DNA of 64,000 nt, from NCBI RefSeq assembly GCF_002205165.1, contig NZ_NIVS01000007.1, forward strand, positions 94,349-158,348, read 5' to 3'. Shown piece by piece: positions 50,114 through 60,291 of the stretch. The translations under genes and the position numbers were made by a program. Source of the DNA: Stenotrophomonas maltophilia (lineage in GTDB: Bacteria > Pseudomonadota > Gammaproteobacteria > Xanthomonadales > Xanthomonadaceae). Position 1 is the first letter of the stretch, and each line of letters begins with the position of its first letter. The notes below the pieces were generated by a model that was not told the origin of the DNA, searched no databases, and worked only from the letters and a program-made list of their open reading frames with translations.

Positions 50114-50144
50114 GGAGATACGGGAGCGGGCCGCGTTTGGATGC
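50114..50144 (-). promoter_or_regulatory. ECF-type promoter of the lipid operon
   Basis: On the minus strand GCATCCAAAC (50144-50135), a 12-nt spacer, CGTATCTCC (50122-50114). It is identical in both boxes and spacing to the promoter before the sigma-factor unit (52436-52406). The desaturase ATG is 27 nt downstream. Confidence 0.8.
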
Positions 50145-50177
50145 ACGGATCCGGAAAAAAACGCCGGGCAGGTGCGG

Positions 50178-50963
50178 TTACAGGTTGGCGATGTCGCCCT
50201 TGGCGATGATCGGACCGGTCGGAACGCCCTGCGGCGCGCCGGTCGCCGGTTCCAGCGTGATCGCCAGCACCGAGCCGTTCACAAGCGCATCACGCAACGT
50301 GTCCGGTACGGCAACCGTGTGTGCGCGATCGATGGAGACCAGGCCCAGCGAACGCGGTGCGCCGCCGGCCGGAATCAGCCACAGTTCCGGCGCACGCCCG
50401 GCCGCATCGGCTGCGGCCGGGACCGGCACCATCAGCACCTTGCCCTGGGCCTTGTCGACCGAAGCCAGCCAGCCCGGCGTGCCGTCGTCGTGCAGTAGCG
50501 GGGTGACTGGCTTGGTTGCCTGCTCCGGCTCGGCCGGGAGCGGTGGCGTGGTCGGCGTGACTGCCACCGGCGTGGGCGACGGGGCCGTCGGCTCCAGATC
50601 GCGGCGACTGAACACCGCTACCAGTGCCAAGGCGGCGGCCAACGCGGTCATGCCCTGCCAGAAACCAGTGCGCTGCCAGAGCCGTGGCGAGGCAGTGCTC
50701 ACCGACGGCCAGCCCAGCGACGTCCGGATGCGCGGCCACAGATGCGCGGGAACCGCTTCGCTGCCCAGTGACTCCAGCAGCGGCGCAAGGCGGTTCTCCC
50801 ATTGGGTCACCAGCCGGGCGAAGCCGGGATCACCCGCGATCCGCCGCTCAACAGCGGCGCGCTGGGTGGCATCGAGTACGCCGAGCACGTATTCGCCGGC
50901 CAGGATGTCGGCGCTCGGCGGCTCGCCGTCGTCCTGCAGATCATGGAGGTCGCGCACGTTCAT
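50178..50963 (-). CDS. anti-sigma factor, RskA-like
   Basis: 261 residues from the ATG at 50963, overlapping the sigma gene by 4 nt. The N-terminus (AGEYVLGVLDATQRAAVERR) is the sigma-binding RskA/ASD region; one membrane segment follows at about 107-123 (GMTALAAALALVAVFS), then a Pro-rich linker and a periplasmic domain (LWLIPAGGAPRSLGLVSID). It holds the ECF sigma factor until a periplasmic signal leads to release. Confidence 0.9.
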   Translation of the reverse strand: MNVRDLHDLQDDGEPPSADILAGEYVLGVLDATQRAAVERRIAGDPGFARLVTQWENRLAPLLESLGSEAVPAHLWPRIRTSLGWPSVSTASPRLWQRTGFWQGMTALAAALALVAVFSRRDLEPTAPSPTPVAVTPTTPPLPAEPEQATKPVTPLLHDDGTPGWLASVDKAQGKVLMVPVPAAADAAGRAPELWLIPAGGAPRSLGLVSIDRAHTVAVPDTLRDALVNGSVLAITLEPATGAPQGVPTGPIIAKGDIANL

Positions 50964-51604
50964 CGCTCCAGGCACACCCGAAGCTGGCCCAGCCCGCGGC
51001 GGATCCAGCTTTTCACCGAGCCCAGCGGCGAGCCGATGCGGCGCGCCAGTTCTTCATAGCTGGCGCCGTCGAGGAAGGCGAGCCGGATCAGCGAGCGGCG
51101 GCGCGGCTCCAGTGTTTCCAGGCAGTCCTGCAGGCGCTCGTGATCCGACGCCTGCTCGGCCACCTGGGCCGGCTGCGGCGCGAAATCGGGCAGTTCCTCG
51201 GCCACTGACAGATCATCCAGCGCCCGCGGCGGCGCCGCCCGCAGGCGATCGATCGCGCGGTGGCGCGCCATCATCGACAGCCAGGTCATGGCCGCCGCCT
51301 TGGCGCGGTCGAACTGCCCCGCCTTGTGCCAGACCGCCGTGAAGACATCCTGCAGGACCTCTTCGGCATCACCGCGGTCGCGCAGTACCTGCAGGCAGAT
51401 CGCGAACAGGCGTCCGGACGCCAGCTGATAGACCGACTCGAACGCCTGGCGATCACCGCCGGCGACCCGGACCAGCAGCTCGTCCAGGCGGTGTGATGCA
51501 GCGGCGGCGGCGTCCAGCTCGGGCATTGCAGGCTCAATGTCGATAACGGGCGTCCCGGCATCCTCGTTGCTCCAGCCGCTGTCCGCAAGGGGGCGCTCAG
51601 GCAC
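50960..51604 (-). CDS. ECF RNA polymerase sigma factor (SigK-like)
   Basis: 214 residues from a GTG at 51604 (ATG 51526 is the alternative). Region 2 is VYQLASGRLFAICLQVLRDR with EEVLQDVFTAVWHKAGQFD, and region 4 is LDGASYEELARRIGSPLGSV KSWIRRGLGQL. The pairing with an RskA-type anti-sigma factor is typical of the SigK-like group. It likely recognises the GCATCCAAAC-N12-CGTATCTCC promoters, one of which lies before its own unit. Confidence 0.92.
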   Translation of the reverse strand: MPERPLADSGWSNEDAGTPVIDIEPAMPELDAAAAASHRLDELLVRVAGGDRQAFESVYQLASGRLFAICLQVLRDRGDAEEVLQDVFTAVWHKAGQFDRAKAAAMTWLSMMARHRAIDRLRAAPPRALDDLSVAEELPDFAPQPAQVAEQASDHERLQDCLETLEPRRRSLIRLAFLDGASYEELARRIGSPLGSVKSWIRRGLGQLRVCLER

Positions 51605-52379
51605 CGCATCTCTTCACCAGCGGCTGCGTGCGCGCAGCGGACACCTCGGCCGCAGACGTGGCGACCGGTGCGGCCGGAAACTCGACCCGCACCTGCGGGT
51701 ACGTGCCCTTCTCATCGCGGACGTTGCCGGTGCCGGTGAACTGCAGCAGGCGCTGATCGGCCGTGGAATAGACCAAGGTGACAGCCGGCACCGCGAAGCC
51801 GAACCACGCATCCAGCTTCATCTGCAGCTGCTCGGCCGGCTGGCCCTGCCAGCTTACCGCGGCGGTGCGCTGCAACTTCAGCGGCACCAGGCGCTGGCGG
51901 CTGGGCAGCAGGAACTGGAATGCCACGCTCTGTCCGGCCTGCAGCGCGGCCCAATGGCTGCGTACCGCCGCGTCGAAACCGGCATCGACGACCGCCCCCG
52001 AGGGGAGGGTGATGGCGCGACTGAAGGTGGGGGCCTGGGCGCTGGCGCGGACCGATACCTGGCGGGTCGCGGCACTGCCGCGCACCCCTTCCTGATAGCC
52101 ATCGCGGCCATCGTCCAGGGTGAAATCCGGTGTCTGCGGGCTGCCCTGCGGCGTCATCCACTTGCGCGCGAACGGGCGGCCGTCACTGCAGCGGTACAGG
52201 ACCAGCCGCGACTGCGCACTCGCCGGCCCCTGCAGCCAATGCGTCTCGCGATACAGCAGGCGGCCATCGGCGGTGGCGTACGCGCGGCCTTCCTGGCGCT
52301 GCACGGTCTGATCGGCGGCACTTACGGGGGCGGCGCTCACCGACAGCAGCAGGATCAGGCAGGGCAAGGGCTGGCGCAT
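51597..52379 (-). CDS. exported protein of the ECF unit (DUF3108-like style)
   Basis: 260 residues with a cleavable signal (LPCLILLLSVSAAPVSA|AD). The mature part is beta-rich (GRLLYRETHWLQGPASAQSR, AWFGFAVPAVTLVYSTADQR) and ends with a Cys-containing tail. It may sit in the periplasm and take part in sensing, since it is the first gene before sigma and anti-sigma, with an 8-nt overlap. Family name is uncertain. Confidence 0.7.
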   Translation of the reverse strand: MRQPLPCLILLLSVSAAPVSAADQTVQRQEGRAYATADGRLLYRETHWLQGPASAQSRLVLYRCSDGRPFARKWMTPQGSPQTPDFTLDDGRDGYQEGVRGSAATRQVSVRASAQAPTFSRAITLPSGAVVDAGFDAAVRSHWAALQAGQSVAFQFLLPSRQRLVPLKLQRTAAVSWQGQPAEQLQMKLDAWFGFAVPAVTLVYSTADQRLLQFTGTGNVRDEKGTYPQVRVEFPAAPVATSAAEVSAARTQPLVKRCGA

Positions 52380-52405
52380 GGGGGTCCAAACGGGCGGGCT
52401 TGCAG

Positions 52406-52436
52406 GGAGATACGCAGGCGGCGGTGGTTTGGATGC
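52406..52436 (-). promoter_or_regulatory. ECF-type autoregulated promoter of the sigma unit
   Basis: GCATCCAAAC (52436-52427), 12 nt, CGTATCTCC (52414-52406) on the minus strand. The same two boxes and spacing occur before the desaturase operon. The first gene of the unit starts 27 nt downstream. Confidence 0.8.
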
Positions 52437-52484
52437 AGTGGGCGGATCGCGCAGACGACTTGACCATCGCCCGCCTTCGGCCTA

Positions 52485-52700
52485 CCTTGTGCTCGCCGAA
52501 GGTATCCATCGCTTCATGCAGATGAAGGGATGGATTTAAACGGGAATCCGGTGAAGGCGCCTCGCGCGCCCATTCCGGAGCTGCCCCGCAGCGGTGAATG
52601 GAAACGACACCTGCCAACAGCACTGGGCCTTGGGGCCTGGGAAGCGGCAGGGAGTAGGTGGGCGCCCGCGCCCGTGTCCATCAGCCCGAATACCGGCCCC
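52485..52700 (+). ncRNA. cobalamin riboswitch upstream of metE
   Basis: Conserved elements appear in order: GGGAATCCGGTG (52542-52553), GAGCTGCCCCGCAGCGGTGA (about 52578-52597), CAGCACTGGG (52618-52627), CTGGGAAG (52637-52644) and AGCCCGAATACCGG (52683-52696). These are the signature parts of the B12 aptamer in gamma-proteobacteria. It should repress the B12-independent methionine synthase when cobalamin is plentiful. Confidence 0.88.
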
Positions 52701-52928
52701 GGCCGGAGGACATGACCGTCCTCCGATTCGACCTGGAACGTCCGCGGGGAGGTTGCCGGGGCCTGCCGCCATGCCACCTGCATGGCGCTGCCCCGTGCGC
52801 CCGCTTCACGGCATCCGGTTCGCCCGCGGGGGCGAAGGTCGCTGGCGGGGCGGAACGGGCTGCAAGGCCCCGGACGGCGCGCGGTTCCTTCGTTCCTCAA
52901 TGCCCCTACGCAATGAGGACACGTTCCA

Positions 52929-55226
52929 ATGACCACTGTTACCAACCTGGGTTTTCCGCGCATCGGCGCCAAGCGCGAACTCAAGCGCGCGCTCGAAGCC
53001 TTCTGGTCCGGCGAAAGCAGCGCCGCGTCGCTGCAGGACACCGCGGCCGAGCTGCGTGAACGCCACTGGCAGCTGCAGCGCGAGGCCGGCGTGGATGTGC
53101 CGCCGAGCAACGACTTCAGCCTGTACGACCAGGTGCTGGATGCCGCCTTCCTGTTCGATGCGATCCCGGCCCGTTACCGCGCGCTTGCCGATGCCGAGCC
53201 GCTGAGCGGCTACTTCGCAATGGCGCGTGGCCTGCAGCGCGATGGCATCGACCTGCATGCGCTGGAGATGACCAAGTGGTTCGACACCAACTACCACTAC
53301 CTGGTGCCCGAGCTGCAGGCCGGCCAGACCTTCACGGTGCGCGGCGACAAGCCGCTGGCCGAATACCGCCAGGCCAAGGCGCTGGGGATCGAAACCCGGC
53401 CGGTGCTGATCGGGCCGGTCACGTTCCTGCGGTTGTCCAAGACCACCGATGGCAGCAACGCGCTGGACCTGCTCGATGCGCTGCTGCCGGTGTATGTGCA
53501 GTTGCTTGGCGAGCTCAAGGCGGCCGGCGCGGCGTGGGTGCAGCTGGATGAGCCACTGCTGGTGCAGGATCTGGATGAAGCCACCCGCGCCGCATTCGAA
53601 CATGCCTATGCGGTGCTGGCCAAGGCTACGCGCCCCAAGGTGCTGGTGGCGACGTACTTCGGCGCGCTGGAAGACAACCTCACGCTGGCCGCTTCGCTGC
53701 CGGTCGATGGCCTGCATGTGGATCTGGTCCGCGCGCCGGAGCAACTCGATGCGGTGATCAAGGCGCTGCCGGCCGGTCGCGTGCTGTCAGCCGGCCTGGT
53801 CAACGGCCGCAACATCTGGCGCACCCATCTGGACAACGCGCTGGTGCTGGCGCGCTACGCTCACGGTCACGTGGGCAGCGATGCGCTGTGGCTGGCGCCA
53901 TCGTGTTCGCTGCTGCATACGCCGGTCGATCTGGACCACGAAAAGAAGCTCGATGACGGACTGCGCAGCTGGCTGGCGTTCTCAAAGCAGAAGCTCGGCG
54001 AGCTGCGCGTGCTGGCCGACGCGATCGATGCACCGGCGCGTGCCGAAGCGTCGCTCGCCCATTCACGCGAATGCATCGAATCGCGCCGTCGTTCGCCGCG
54101 CGTGCACAACCCGGCCGTCGCCGCGCGCCTGGCCGCGCTGACCCCGGCCGATGCACAGCGCCACAGCCGCTATCCGCAGCGCCACCTGGCCCAGGCCGCC
54201 GCGCTGAAACTGCCGCGCTTCCCGACCACCACGATCGGTTCATTCCCGCAGACGCTGGAGGTCCGTGAGGCGCGTGCCCGCAACAAATCCGGCAAGCTCT
54301 CCGATGCGGATTACGATGCCTTCCTGGCCACCCAGACCGAACACTGTGTGCGCGTGCAGGAGCAGATCGGGCTGGACGTACTGGTGCACGGCGAGTTCGA
54401 ACGCAACGACATGGTCGAGTACTTCGGCGAGCAGCTCGACGGCTTCGCTTTCACCAAGAACGGTTGGGTGCAGAGCTACGGCTCGCGCTGCGTGAAGCCG
54501 CCGGTGATCTTCGGCGATGTGACCCGTCCGCAGCCGATGACGGTGCGCTGGTCGCAGTACGCGCAGTCGCTTACCCAGCTGCCGATGAAGGGAATGCTGA
54601 CCGGCCCGGTGACGGTGCTGCAGTGGTCGTTCGTGCGCGATGACCAGTCCCGTGCGGACACCTGCCGCCAGATCGCGCTGGCGCTGCGCGATGAGGTGAC
54701 CGACCTGGAAGCGGCCGGCATCGGCGTGATCCAGATCGACGAGCCGGCGATCCGCGAAGGCCTGCCGCTGCGCCGCGCGCAATGGCGCGACTACCTGGAC
54801 TGGGCGGTGGAAGCGTTCCGGATCAGTGCCAGCGGCGTGCGCGATGCGACCCAGATCCACACCCACATGTGCTACTCCGAGTTCAACGACATCATCCACT
54901 CGGTGGCCGCGATGGATGCGGACGTGATCTCGATCGAGACCTCGCGCTCGCGCATGGAACTGCTGGATGCCTTCGTGCGCTTCCAGTATCCCAACGAGAT
55001 CGGCCCGGGCGTGTATGACATCCATTCCCCGCGCGTGCCGGACAAGGCCGAGATGCTGGCACTGCTGCGCAAAGCCGCCGAAGTGCTGCGCCCGGAGCAG
55101 ATCTGGGTCAACCCGGACTGCGGCCTGAAGACCCGCGGCTGGCCGGAAACCCGTGCCGCACTGGAAGCCCTGGTGGCCGCCGCGCGCGAACTGCGTGAGG
55201 AGACGGCAGACGCCAACGCCGCGTGA
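52929..55226 (+). CDS. metE: cobalamin-independent methionine synthase
   Basis: 765 residues. [20 protein letters not shown] starts the N-terminal barrel; the C-terminal barrel has the zinc ligands in [20 protein letters not shown] and [13 protein letters not shown]. It makes methionine from homocysteine and methyl-tetrahydrofolate. A B12 riboswitch lies upstream, which implies a separate B12-dependent MetH in the same genome. Confidence 0.97.
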   Translation: MTTVTNLGFPRIGAKRELKRALEAFWSGESSAASLQDTAAELRERHWQLQREAGVDVPPSNDFSLYDQVLDAAFLFDAIPARYRALADAEPLSGYFAMARGLQRDGIDLHALEMTKWFDTNYHYLVPELQAGQTFTVRGDKPLAEYRQAKALGIETRPVLIGPVTFLRLSKTTDGSNALDLLDALLPVYVQLLGELKAAGAAWVQLDEPLLVQDLDEATRAAFEHAYAVLAKATRPKVLVATYFGALEDNLTLAASLPVDGLHVDLVRAPEQLDAVIKALPAGRVLSAGLVNGRNIWRTHLDNALVLARYAHGHVGSDALWLAPSCSLLHTPVDLDHEKKLDDGLRSWLAFSKQKLGELRVLADAIDAPARAEASLAHSRECIESRRRSPRVHNPAVAARLAALTPADAQRHSRYPQRHLAQAAALKLPRFPTTTIGSFPQTLEVREARARNKSGKLSDADYDAFLATQTEHCVRVQEQIGLDVLVHGEFERNDMVEYFGEQLDGFAFTKNGWVQSYGSRCVKPPVIFGDVTRPQPMTVRWSQYAQSLTQLPMKGMLTGPVTVLQWSFVRDDQSRADTCRQIALALRDEVTDLEAAGIGVIQIDEPAIREGLPLRRAQWRDYLDWAVEAFRISASGVRDATQIHTHMCYSEFNDIIHSVAAMDADVISIETSRSRMELLDAFVRFQYPNEIGPGVYDIHSPRVPDKAEMLALLRKAAEVLRPEQIWVNPDCGLKTRGWPETRAALEALVAAARELREETADANAA

Positions 55227-55251
55227 TGGACCCTTTGTAGACCGCCCCAAG

Positions 55252-55284
55252 GACCCCATCGCCGCCGTTGCCGGCGGTGGGGTC
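55252..55284 (+). terminator. hairpin after metE
   Basis: GACCCCATCGCC (55252-55263) pairs with GGCGGTGGGGTC (55273-55284), one U-G pair, 9-nt loop. It has no T run. It may protect or partly end the metE message before queH. Confidence 0.5.
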
Positions 55285-55296
55285 GACGAGAAACGC

Positions 55297-55986
55297 ATGA
55301 ACCTGCATGACATGACACCGATCGACCGCCCTACCCTGTCCCTGCCCGACGGGCACACCAAACTGCTGCTGCATTCGTGCTGCGCGCCGTGCTCGGGCGA
55401 GGTCATGGAAGCGATCACCGCTTCCGGCATCGACTACACGATCTTCTTCTACAACCCCAACATCCACCCGGTGAAGGAATACGAACTGCGCAAGCAGGAG
55501 AACATCCGCTTCGCCGAGAAACATGGCGTGCCATTCGTCGACGCCGACTACGACACCGACAACTGGTTCTCGCGCGCCCGCGGCATGGAGAACGAGCCCG
55601 AGCGCGGCATCCGCTGCACGATGTGCTTCGACATGCGCTTCGTGCGCACCGCGCTGTATGCGCACGAGAACGGCTTTGCGGTGATCAGCAGCTCGCTGGG
55701 CATCTCACGCTGGAAGGACATGAACCAGATCAATGACTGCGGCCACCGTGCCGCCGCGCACTATCCGGGCATCCAGTATTGGGATTACAACTGGCGCAAT
55801 GGCGGCGGTGCCGCGCGGATGGTGGAGATCAGCAAGCGCGAGCAGTTCTACCAGCAGGAGTACTGCGGCTGCGTGTACTCCCTGCGTGACGCCAACCGCC
55901 ACCGCCGCGAGACCGGCCGCGAGCGCATCAAACTGGGCGTGCTGTATTACGGCGATGGCACCTCCAGGCAGGGCGACGCCGACTGA
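55297..55986 (+). CDS. queH: epoxyqueuosine reductase QueH
   Basis: 229 residues from the ATG at 55297 (ATG 55312 is possible). [20 protein letters not shown] is the N-terminal Cys pair motif of QueH, and [20 protein letters not shown] plus [13 protein letters not shown] hold the other ligands of the Fe-S/metal centre. It performs the last step of queuosine synthesis in tRNA in place of QueG. Confidence 0.92.
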   Translation: MNLHDMTPIDRPTLSLPDGHTKLLLHSCCAPCSGEVMEAITASGIDYTIFFYNPNIHPVKEYELRKQENIRFAEKHGVPFVDADYDTDNWFSRARGMENEPERGIRCTMCFDMRFVRTALYAHENGFAVISSSLGISRWKDMNQINDCGHRAAAHYPGIQYWDYNWRNGGGAARMVEISKREQFYQQEYCGCVYSLRDANRHRRETGRERIKLGVLYYGDGTSRQGDAD

Positions 55987-56038
55987 CCGTTGCGGGGGCG
56001 TCGGCTAGACTGGGCGCCCCCACCGTTGTGAAGCCGCC

Positions 56039-56665
56039 ATGAGCCGTTACCCCGCCAATGTCGCCCTGGTCGTGATCGACCTGCAGCCGGATTTCATGCC
56101 CGGTGGTGCGCTGGCCTGCGTGGACGGCGATGCGATCGTGCCGGACATTGCCGGCCTGCTCGCCGAACGCCGTTACCGCACCGTGGTGGCGACCCAGGAC
56201 TGGCACCCGGCCGACCACGCCTCCTTTGCCAGCCAGCATCCGGGCCACCTCCCGTTCGAAGCGATCCTGCTGCACGCCCAGCCGCAGACCCTGTGGCCGG
56301 ACCACTGCGTGCAGGGCAGAGCCGGTGCCGTGCTGCACCCCGGGGTGGACTGGACGGTCGCCGACCTGATCCTGCGCAAAGGCACCCGCCGTGAGGTGGA
56401 CTCGTACAGTGCCTTCCGCGAAAACCACGGTCCCGATGGCACCCGCCCGGCCACCGGCCTGGCCGGCTGGCTGCATGAGCGCGGTATCCGCGAGGTGCAT
56501 GTATGCGGCCTGGCGCGCGACTACTGCGTGTTGTGGAGTGCACAGGACGCGGTGAAGTCCGGGTTCCGGGTCACGTTCCTGTGGGACCTGACCCGGCCGG
56601 TCACCGAGGCCAATGACGGCATGGTGCGTGAGGCGTTGGCGAAGGCGAAGATCGCGGTTGTCTGA
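56039..56665 (+). CDS. pncA: nicotinamidase
   Basis: 208 residues. VVIDLQPDFMPGGALACVDG gives the catalytic Asp, TQDWHPADHASFAS the metal ligands (D, H, H), LRKGTRREVDSYSAF the Lys and VCGLARDYCVLWSAQDA the nucleophilic Cys. It turns nicotinamide into nicotinic acid in NAD salvage. Length and motifs are normal. Confidence 0.95.
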   Translation: MSRYPANVALVVIDLQPDFMPGGALACVDGDAIVPDIAGLLAERRYRTVVATQDWHPADHASFASQHPGHLPFEAILLHAQPQTLWPDHCVQGRAGAVLHPGVDWTVADLILRKGTRREVDSYSAFRENHGPDGTRPATGLAGWLHERGIREVHVCGLARDYCVLWSAQDAVKSGFRVTFLWDLTRPVTEANDGMVREALAKAKIAVV

Positions 56666-56693
56666 CGGTCGGCACCGGCACCGGCGCCGCAGT

Positions 56694-57545
56694 TCAGCGG
56701 AACACGACGGTGCGATGCCCGTTGCGCAGGATGCGGTGCTCCACATGCCGGCGTACCGCGCGTGCCAGCACCTGCGATTCGGTATCGCTGCCCAGCCGCA
56801 CCAGATCGCGCGGCGTCATCGCATGGTCCACGCGCGCCACGTCCTGCTCGATGATCGGGCCTTCGTCCAGATCCGGCGTCACGTAGTGCGCGGTCGCCCC
56901 GATGATCTTGACCCCGCGCGCGTGCGCCTGGTGATACGGCTGCGCGCCCTTGAAGCTGGGCAGGAAGCTGTGATGGATGTTGATCGCCCGCCCGGCCAGA
57001 GCCTCGCACAGGCGCGGCGACAGGATCTGCATGTAACGCGCCAGCACCACCAGATCGATCTGCTCGCGTTCGACCAGGTCGATGATCTGCTGCTCCTGCA
57101 CGACACGGTTGTCGGCGTTGACCGGCAGGTGATGGAACGGCACGCCGTAGGAGCCGGCCAGGGCCGCGAAGTCCTCGTGATTGGAGGCCACCGCCGCGAT
57201 GTCCACCTGCAGCTGCCGGCTGTGCGCACGGAACAGCAGGTCGTTGAGGCAATGCCCCTGTTTGCTCACCAGCACCAGCAGCCGTGCCCGGCGGCGGGCG
57301 TCATGCAGCTGCCAGTCCATCCCGAACTCGGCGGCCAGCGTGCCCATGCGCGCTTCCACGTCGCCCAGTGACTGCTCGGCGGCACGGTCGAAATGCACGC
57401 GCAGGAAGAACCGGCCGCTCTCGTCGTCGCCGAACTGCTGGGCATCGAGAATGTTGCAGCCCAGCTCGAACAGCAGGCCGGACACACGGTAGACGATCCC
57501 GGTACGGTCCGGGCATGACAGGGTGAGGATGGAATCAGGGCGCAT
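56694..57545 (-). CDS. purU: formyltetrahydrofolate deformylase
   Basis: 283 residues from the ATG at 57545. The N-terminal ACT domain (ILTLSCPDRTGIVYRVSGLL) is followed by the hydrolase part with LARYMQILSPRLCEALAGRA, NIHHSFLPSFKGAQPYHQAH and HYVTPDLDEGPIIEQDV, which hold the catalytic Asn/His/Asp set. It releases formate from 10-formyl-THF and balances one-carbon units with methionine and glycine. Confidence 0.95.
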   Translation of the reverse strand: MRPDSILTLSCPDRTGIVYRVSGLLFELGCNILDAQQFGDDESGRFFLRVHFDRAAEQSLGDVEARMGTLAAEFGMDWQLHDARRRARLLVLVSKQGHCLNDLLFRAHSRQLQVDIAAVASNHEDFAALAGSYGVPFHHLPVNADNRVVQEQQIIDLVEREQIDLVVLARYMQILSPRLCEALAGRAINIHHSFLPSFKGAQPYHQAHARGVKIIGATAHYVTPDLDEGPIIEQDVARVDHAMTPRDLVRLGSDTESQVLARAVRRHVEHRILRNGHRTVVFR

Positions 57546-57618
57546 CCGGCCATTGTAAGCGAGCACCGCCGGGCTGCGGTCGATGCTCTCAGATGCAACC
57601 AAGAGTGCCGCCAAGCAA

Positions 57619-60291
57619 TTACACCGCCGTCGGGTCCACCTTTTCCACATCGATCCCGTACCGGTCGATCGCCACCTGCAGCTGGGCACGTTCGATCCGG
57701 CCCTCATCGGCCAGCGACTTGAGCGCGGCGAGCACGATGAAGTGGCGGTCCACTTCAAAGAACGTACGCAATGACTCGCGCGTGTCCGAACGGCCGAAGC
57801 CATCGGTGCCCAGGGCGGTGAAGCGGCGGCCCTCGATGAAGGGGCGGATCTGGTCACCGACGATCTTCATGTAGTCGGTGGCCACGATCACCGGGCCCGG
57901 GTGCGCAGCCAGGCACTGCTGCACGTACGGCACCCGCGGCTCCTCCACCGGATGCAGCAGGTTCCAGCGCTCGGCCGCCAGGCCATCACGGCGCAGTTCG
58001 GTGAGGCTGGTGGCGCTCCACACGTCGCTGGCGATGCCGAAGTCCTGCTGCAGCAGCGTCGCCGCGGCTTCGACTTCGCGCAGGATCGCGCCGCTGCCCA
58101 TCAGCTGCACGCGCAGCGCAGGGTCGCTGTCGGCGGCGGCGGGGTGCAGCAGGTACAGGCCCTTGAGGATGCCCGCTTCGCTGCCTTCGGGCAGTGCCGG
58201 GTGCGGATAGGCCTCGTTGAGCACGGTGATGTAGTAGTAGATGTCTTCCTGGTCCACGTACATCCGGCGCAGGCCGTCCTGGATGATCACCGCCAGTTCG
58301 AAGTTGTAGGTGGGATCGAAGGACACGCAGCTGGGGATCACCGAAGACAGCACGTGGCTGTGGCCGTCATCGTGCTGCAGGCCCTCGCCCATCAGCGTGG
58401 TGCGCCCGGAGGTGGCACCCAGCAGGAAGCCGCGGGTGCGGGCATCGGCGGCGGCCCAGGCCAGATCGCCGACGCGCTGCAGGCCGAACATCGAATAGAA
58501 GATGTAGAACGGAATCGTCGCCAGTCCGTGGTTGCTGTAGGCGGTGCCGGCGGCGATCCACGAGCAGATCGCACCGGATTCGTTGATGCCCTCCTGCAGG
58601 ATCTGGCCGTCCTTGGCTTCCTTGTAATAGCTCAGCTGGCCGGCATCCTGCGGGGTGTACAACTGGCCGAGGTAGGAGTGGATGCCGATCTGGCGGAACA
58701 GGCCTTCCATGCCGAACGTGCGTGACTCATCGGGCACGATGGGAATGATCAGCTTGCCCAGTTCGGGATCCTTGAGCAGCGTGGTGAGGATGCGCACGAA
58801 GCCCATCGTGGTGGACTGGCCACGTTCGCCGCTGCCCTGCAGCTGGGTGGCGAACGCCGACAGCGCTGGCACCGGCAACGGATCGACGTGGGTCACGCGC
58901 GCCGGCAGTTGGCCACCCTGGGCCTGGCGACGCTGCGCGAAATAACGCGCTTCGGCACTGCCCGGCGCCGGGCGCAGGTAGGGCATCTCCTCCAGCTGGT
59001 CGTCACTGACCGGCAGATCAAACCGATCACGGAACGCACGCACGGCATCGGCGCTCATCTTCTTGAGCTGGTGGTTGATGTTCTGGCCTTCGCCGGCCTC
59101 GCCCATGCCGAAGCCCTTCACCGTCTTGGCCAGGATCACGCTCGGCCGGCCGTTGCCGGCGACCGCCTGCGCGTACGCGGCGTAGACCTTCTGCGGATCG
59201 TGACCGCCGCGGGCCAGTGCCCAGATGTCGTCATCGCTCAGGTCGGCGACCAGCGCCAGCAGCTCGGGATACTTGCCGAAGAAATGCTCGCGCACATAGG
59301 CACCGTTCTGCGACTTGAAGGTCTGGTAGTCGCCATCCACGCATTCCATCATGCGCTGGCGCAGCAGGCCGGTGCTGTCCTTGGCCAGCAGCGCGTCCCA
59401 GCCACCGCCCCAGATGACCTTGATGACGTTCCAGCCGGCGGCGCGGAAGGTGCCTTCCAGTTCCTGGATCACCTTGGCGTTGCCACGCACCGGGCCGTCC
59501 AGCCGCTGCAGATTGCAGTTCACCACGAACACCAGGTTGTCCAGGCGCTCGCGGCCGGCCACCGAGATCGCCGCCAGCGATTCGGGCTGGTCCATTTCGC
59601 CATCACCGAGGAAGGCCCAGACCTTGCGGCCCTGGTGCTCCTTCAACCCGCGGTATTCCAGATAGCGCATGTAGCGCGCCTGATAGGCGGCGGTGAGCGG
59701 CCCCAGCCCCATCGAAACGGTGGGGAACTGCCAGAAGTCCGGCATCAGGCGCGGGTGCGGATACGAGGACAGGCCATCGCGATCGGATTCGCGGCGGAAG
59801 TTGTCCATCCGTTCCGGCGCGATGCGGCCTTCGACGAATGCACGGCCGTAGATGCCCGGCGCCGAGTGGCCCTGGATGTAGATCATGTCGCCATCGAAGG
59901 TGTCGGTGCGGCCGCGGAAGAAGTGATCGAAGCCGACGTCGTACAGCACCGCTGCGGACTGATACGTGGCGATGTGGCCGCCCACGTTGGAGTGCTTGCC
60001 GGCGCGCAGCACCATCACCATCGCGTTCCAGCGGATCATCGCGTTGAGCCGGCGCTCGATGCCGAGGTCGCCCGGGTAGGCCGGCTGGCGTTCCACGGGA
60101 ATGGTGTTGGTGTACGCCGTCCACACGCGGCCGTGCAGGTCGCCATGGCGGGCCGTGTCCAGCTCGGTCAGCTGGTCCATCAGGTAATGCGCGCGCGGAC
60201 GGCCGGCGGCGTGGATGACCGCCTCCAGCGACTCACGCCATTCCTGGGTTTCCTGCGGGTCGGTATCGAGGGGGGCGAGCGCTGGGTTCAT
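57619..60291 (-). CDS. aceE: pyruvate dehydrogenase E1, homodimeric type
   Basis: 890 residues from the ATG at 60291, chosen for the GGAG 8 nt upstream; ATG 60297 lacks spacing. The thiamine diphosphate motif is FLGDGEMDQPESLAAISVAG with VVNCNLQRLDGPV. MVMVLRAGKHSNVGGHIATY and the late QFWRAADHG-type region (ILQEGINESGAICSWIAAGT) are typical of AceE. Other complex subunits are not in the window. Confidence 0.96.
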   Translation of the reverse strand: MNPALAPLDTDPQETQEWRESLEAVIHAAGRPRAHYLMDQLTELDTARHGDLHGRVWTAYTNTIPVERQPAYPGDLGIERRLNAMIRWNAMVMVLRAGKHSNVGGHIATYQSAAVLYDVGFDHFFRGRTDTFDGDMIYIQGHSAPGIYGRAFVEGRIAPERMDNFRRESDRDGLSSYPHPRLMPDFWQFPTVSMGLGPLTAAYQARYMRYLEYRGLKEHQGRKVWAFLGDGEMDQPESLAAISVAGRERLDNLVFVVNCNLQRLDGPVRGNAKVIQELEGTFRAAGWNVIKVIWGGGWDALLAKDSTGLLRQRMMECVDGDYQTFKSQNGAYVREHFFGKYPELLALVADLSDDDIWALARGGHDPQKVYAAYAQAVAGNGRPSVILAKTVKGFGMGEAGEGQNINHQLKKMSADAVRAFRDRFDLPVSDDQLEEMPYLRPAPGSAEARYFAQRRQAQGGQLPARVTHVDPLPVPALSAFATQLQGSGERGQSTTMGFVRILTTLLKDPELGKLIIPIVPDESRTFGMEGLFRQIGIHSYLGQLYTPQDAGQLSYYKEAKDGQILQEGINESGAICSWIAAGTAYSNHGLATIPFYIFYSMFGLQRVGDLAWAAADARTRGFLLGATSGRTTLMGEGLQHDDGHSHVLSSVIPSCVSFDPTYNFELAVIIQDGLRRMYVDQEDIYYYITVLNEAYPHPALPEGSEAGILKGLYLLHPAAADSDPALRVQLMGSGAILREVEAAATLLQQDFGIASDVWSATSLTELRRDGLAAERWNLLHPVEEPRVPYVQQCLAAHPGPVIVATDYMKIVGDQIRPFIEGRRFTALGTDGFGRSDTRESLRTFFEVDRHFIVLAALKSLADEGRIERAQLQVAIDRYGIDVEKVDPTAV

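Larger units (their letters stand above)
52380..52928. other. intergenic region with ECF promoter and cobalamin riboswitch
   Basis: 549 nt without a gene. It holds the minus-strand ECF promoter (52406-52436) and the plus-strand riboswitch of metE (about 52485-52700). Between 52700 and 52928 there are GC-rich stretches (for example AGGACATGACCGTCCT, 52707-52722) that could form the expression platform. No other features are seen. Confidence 0.7.
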
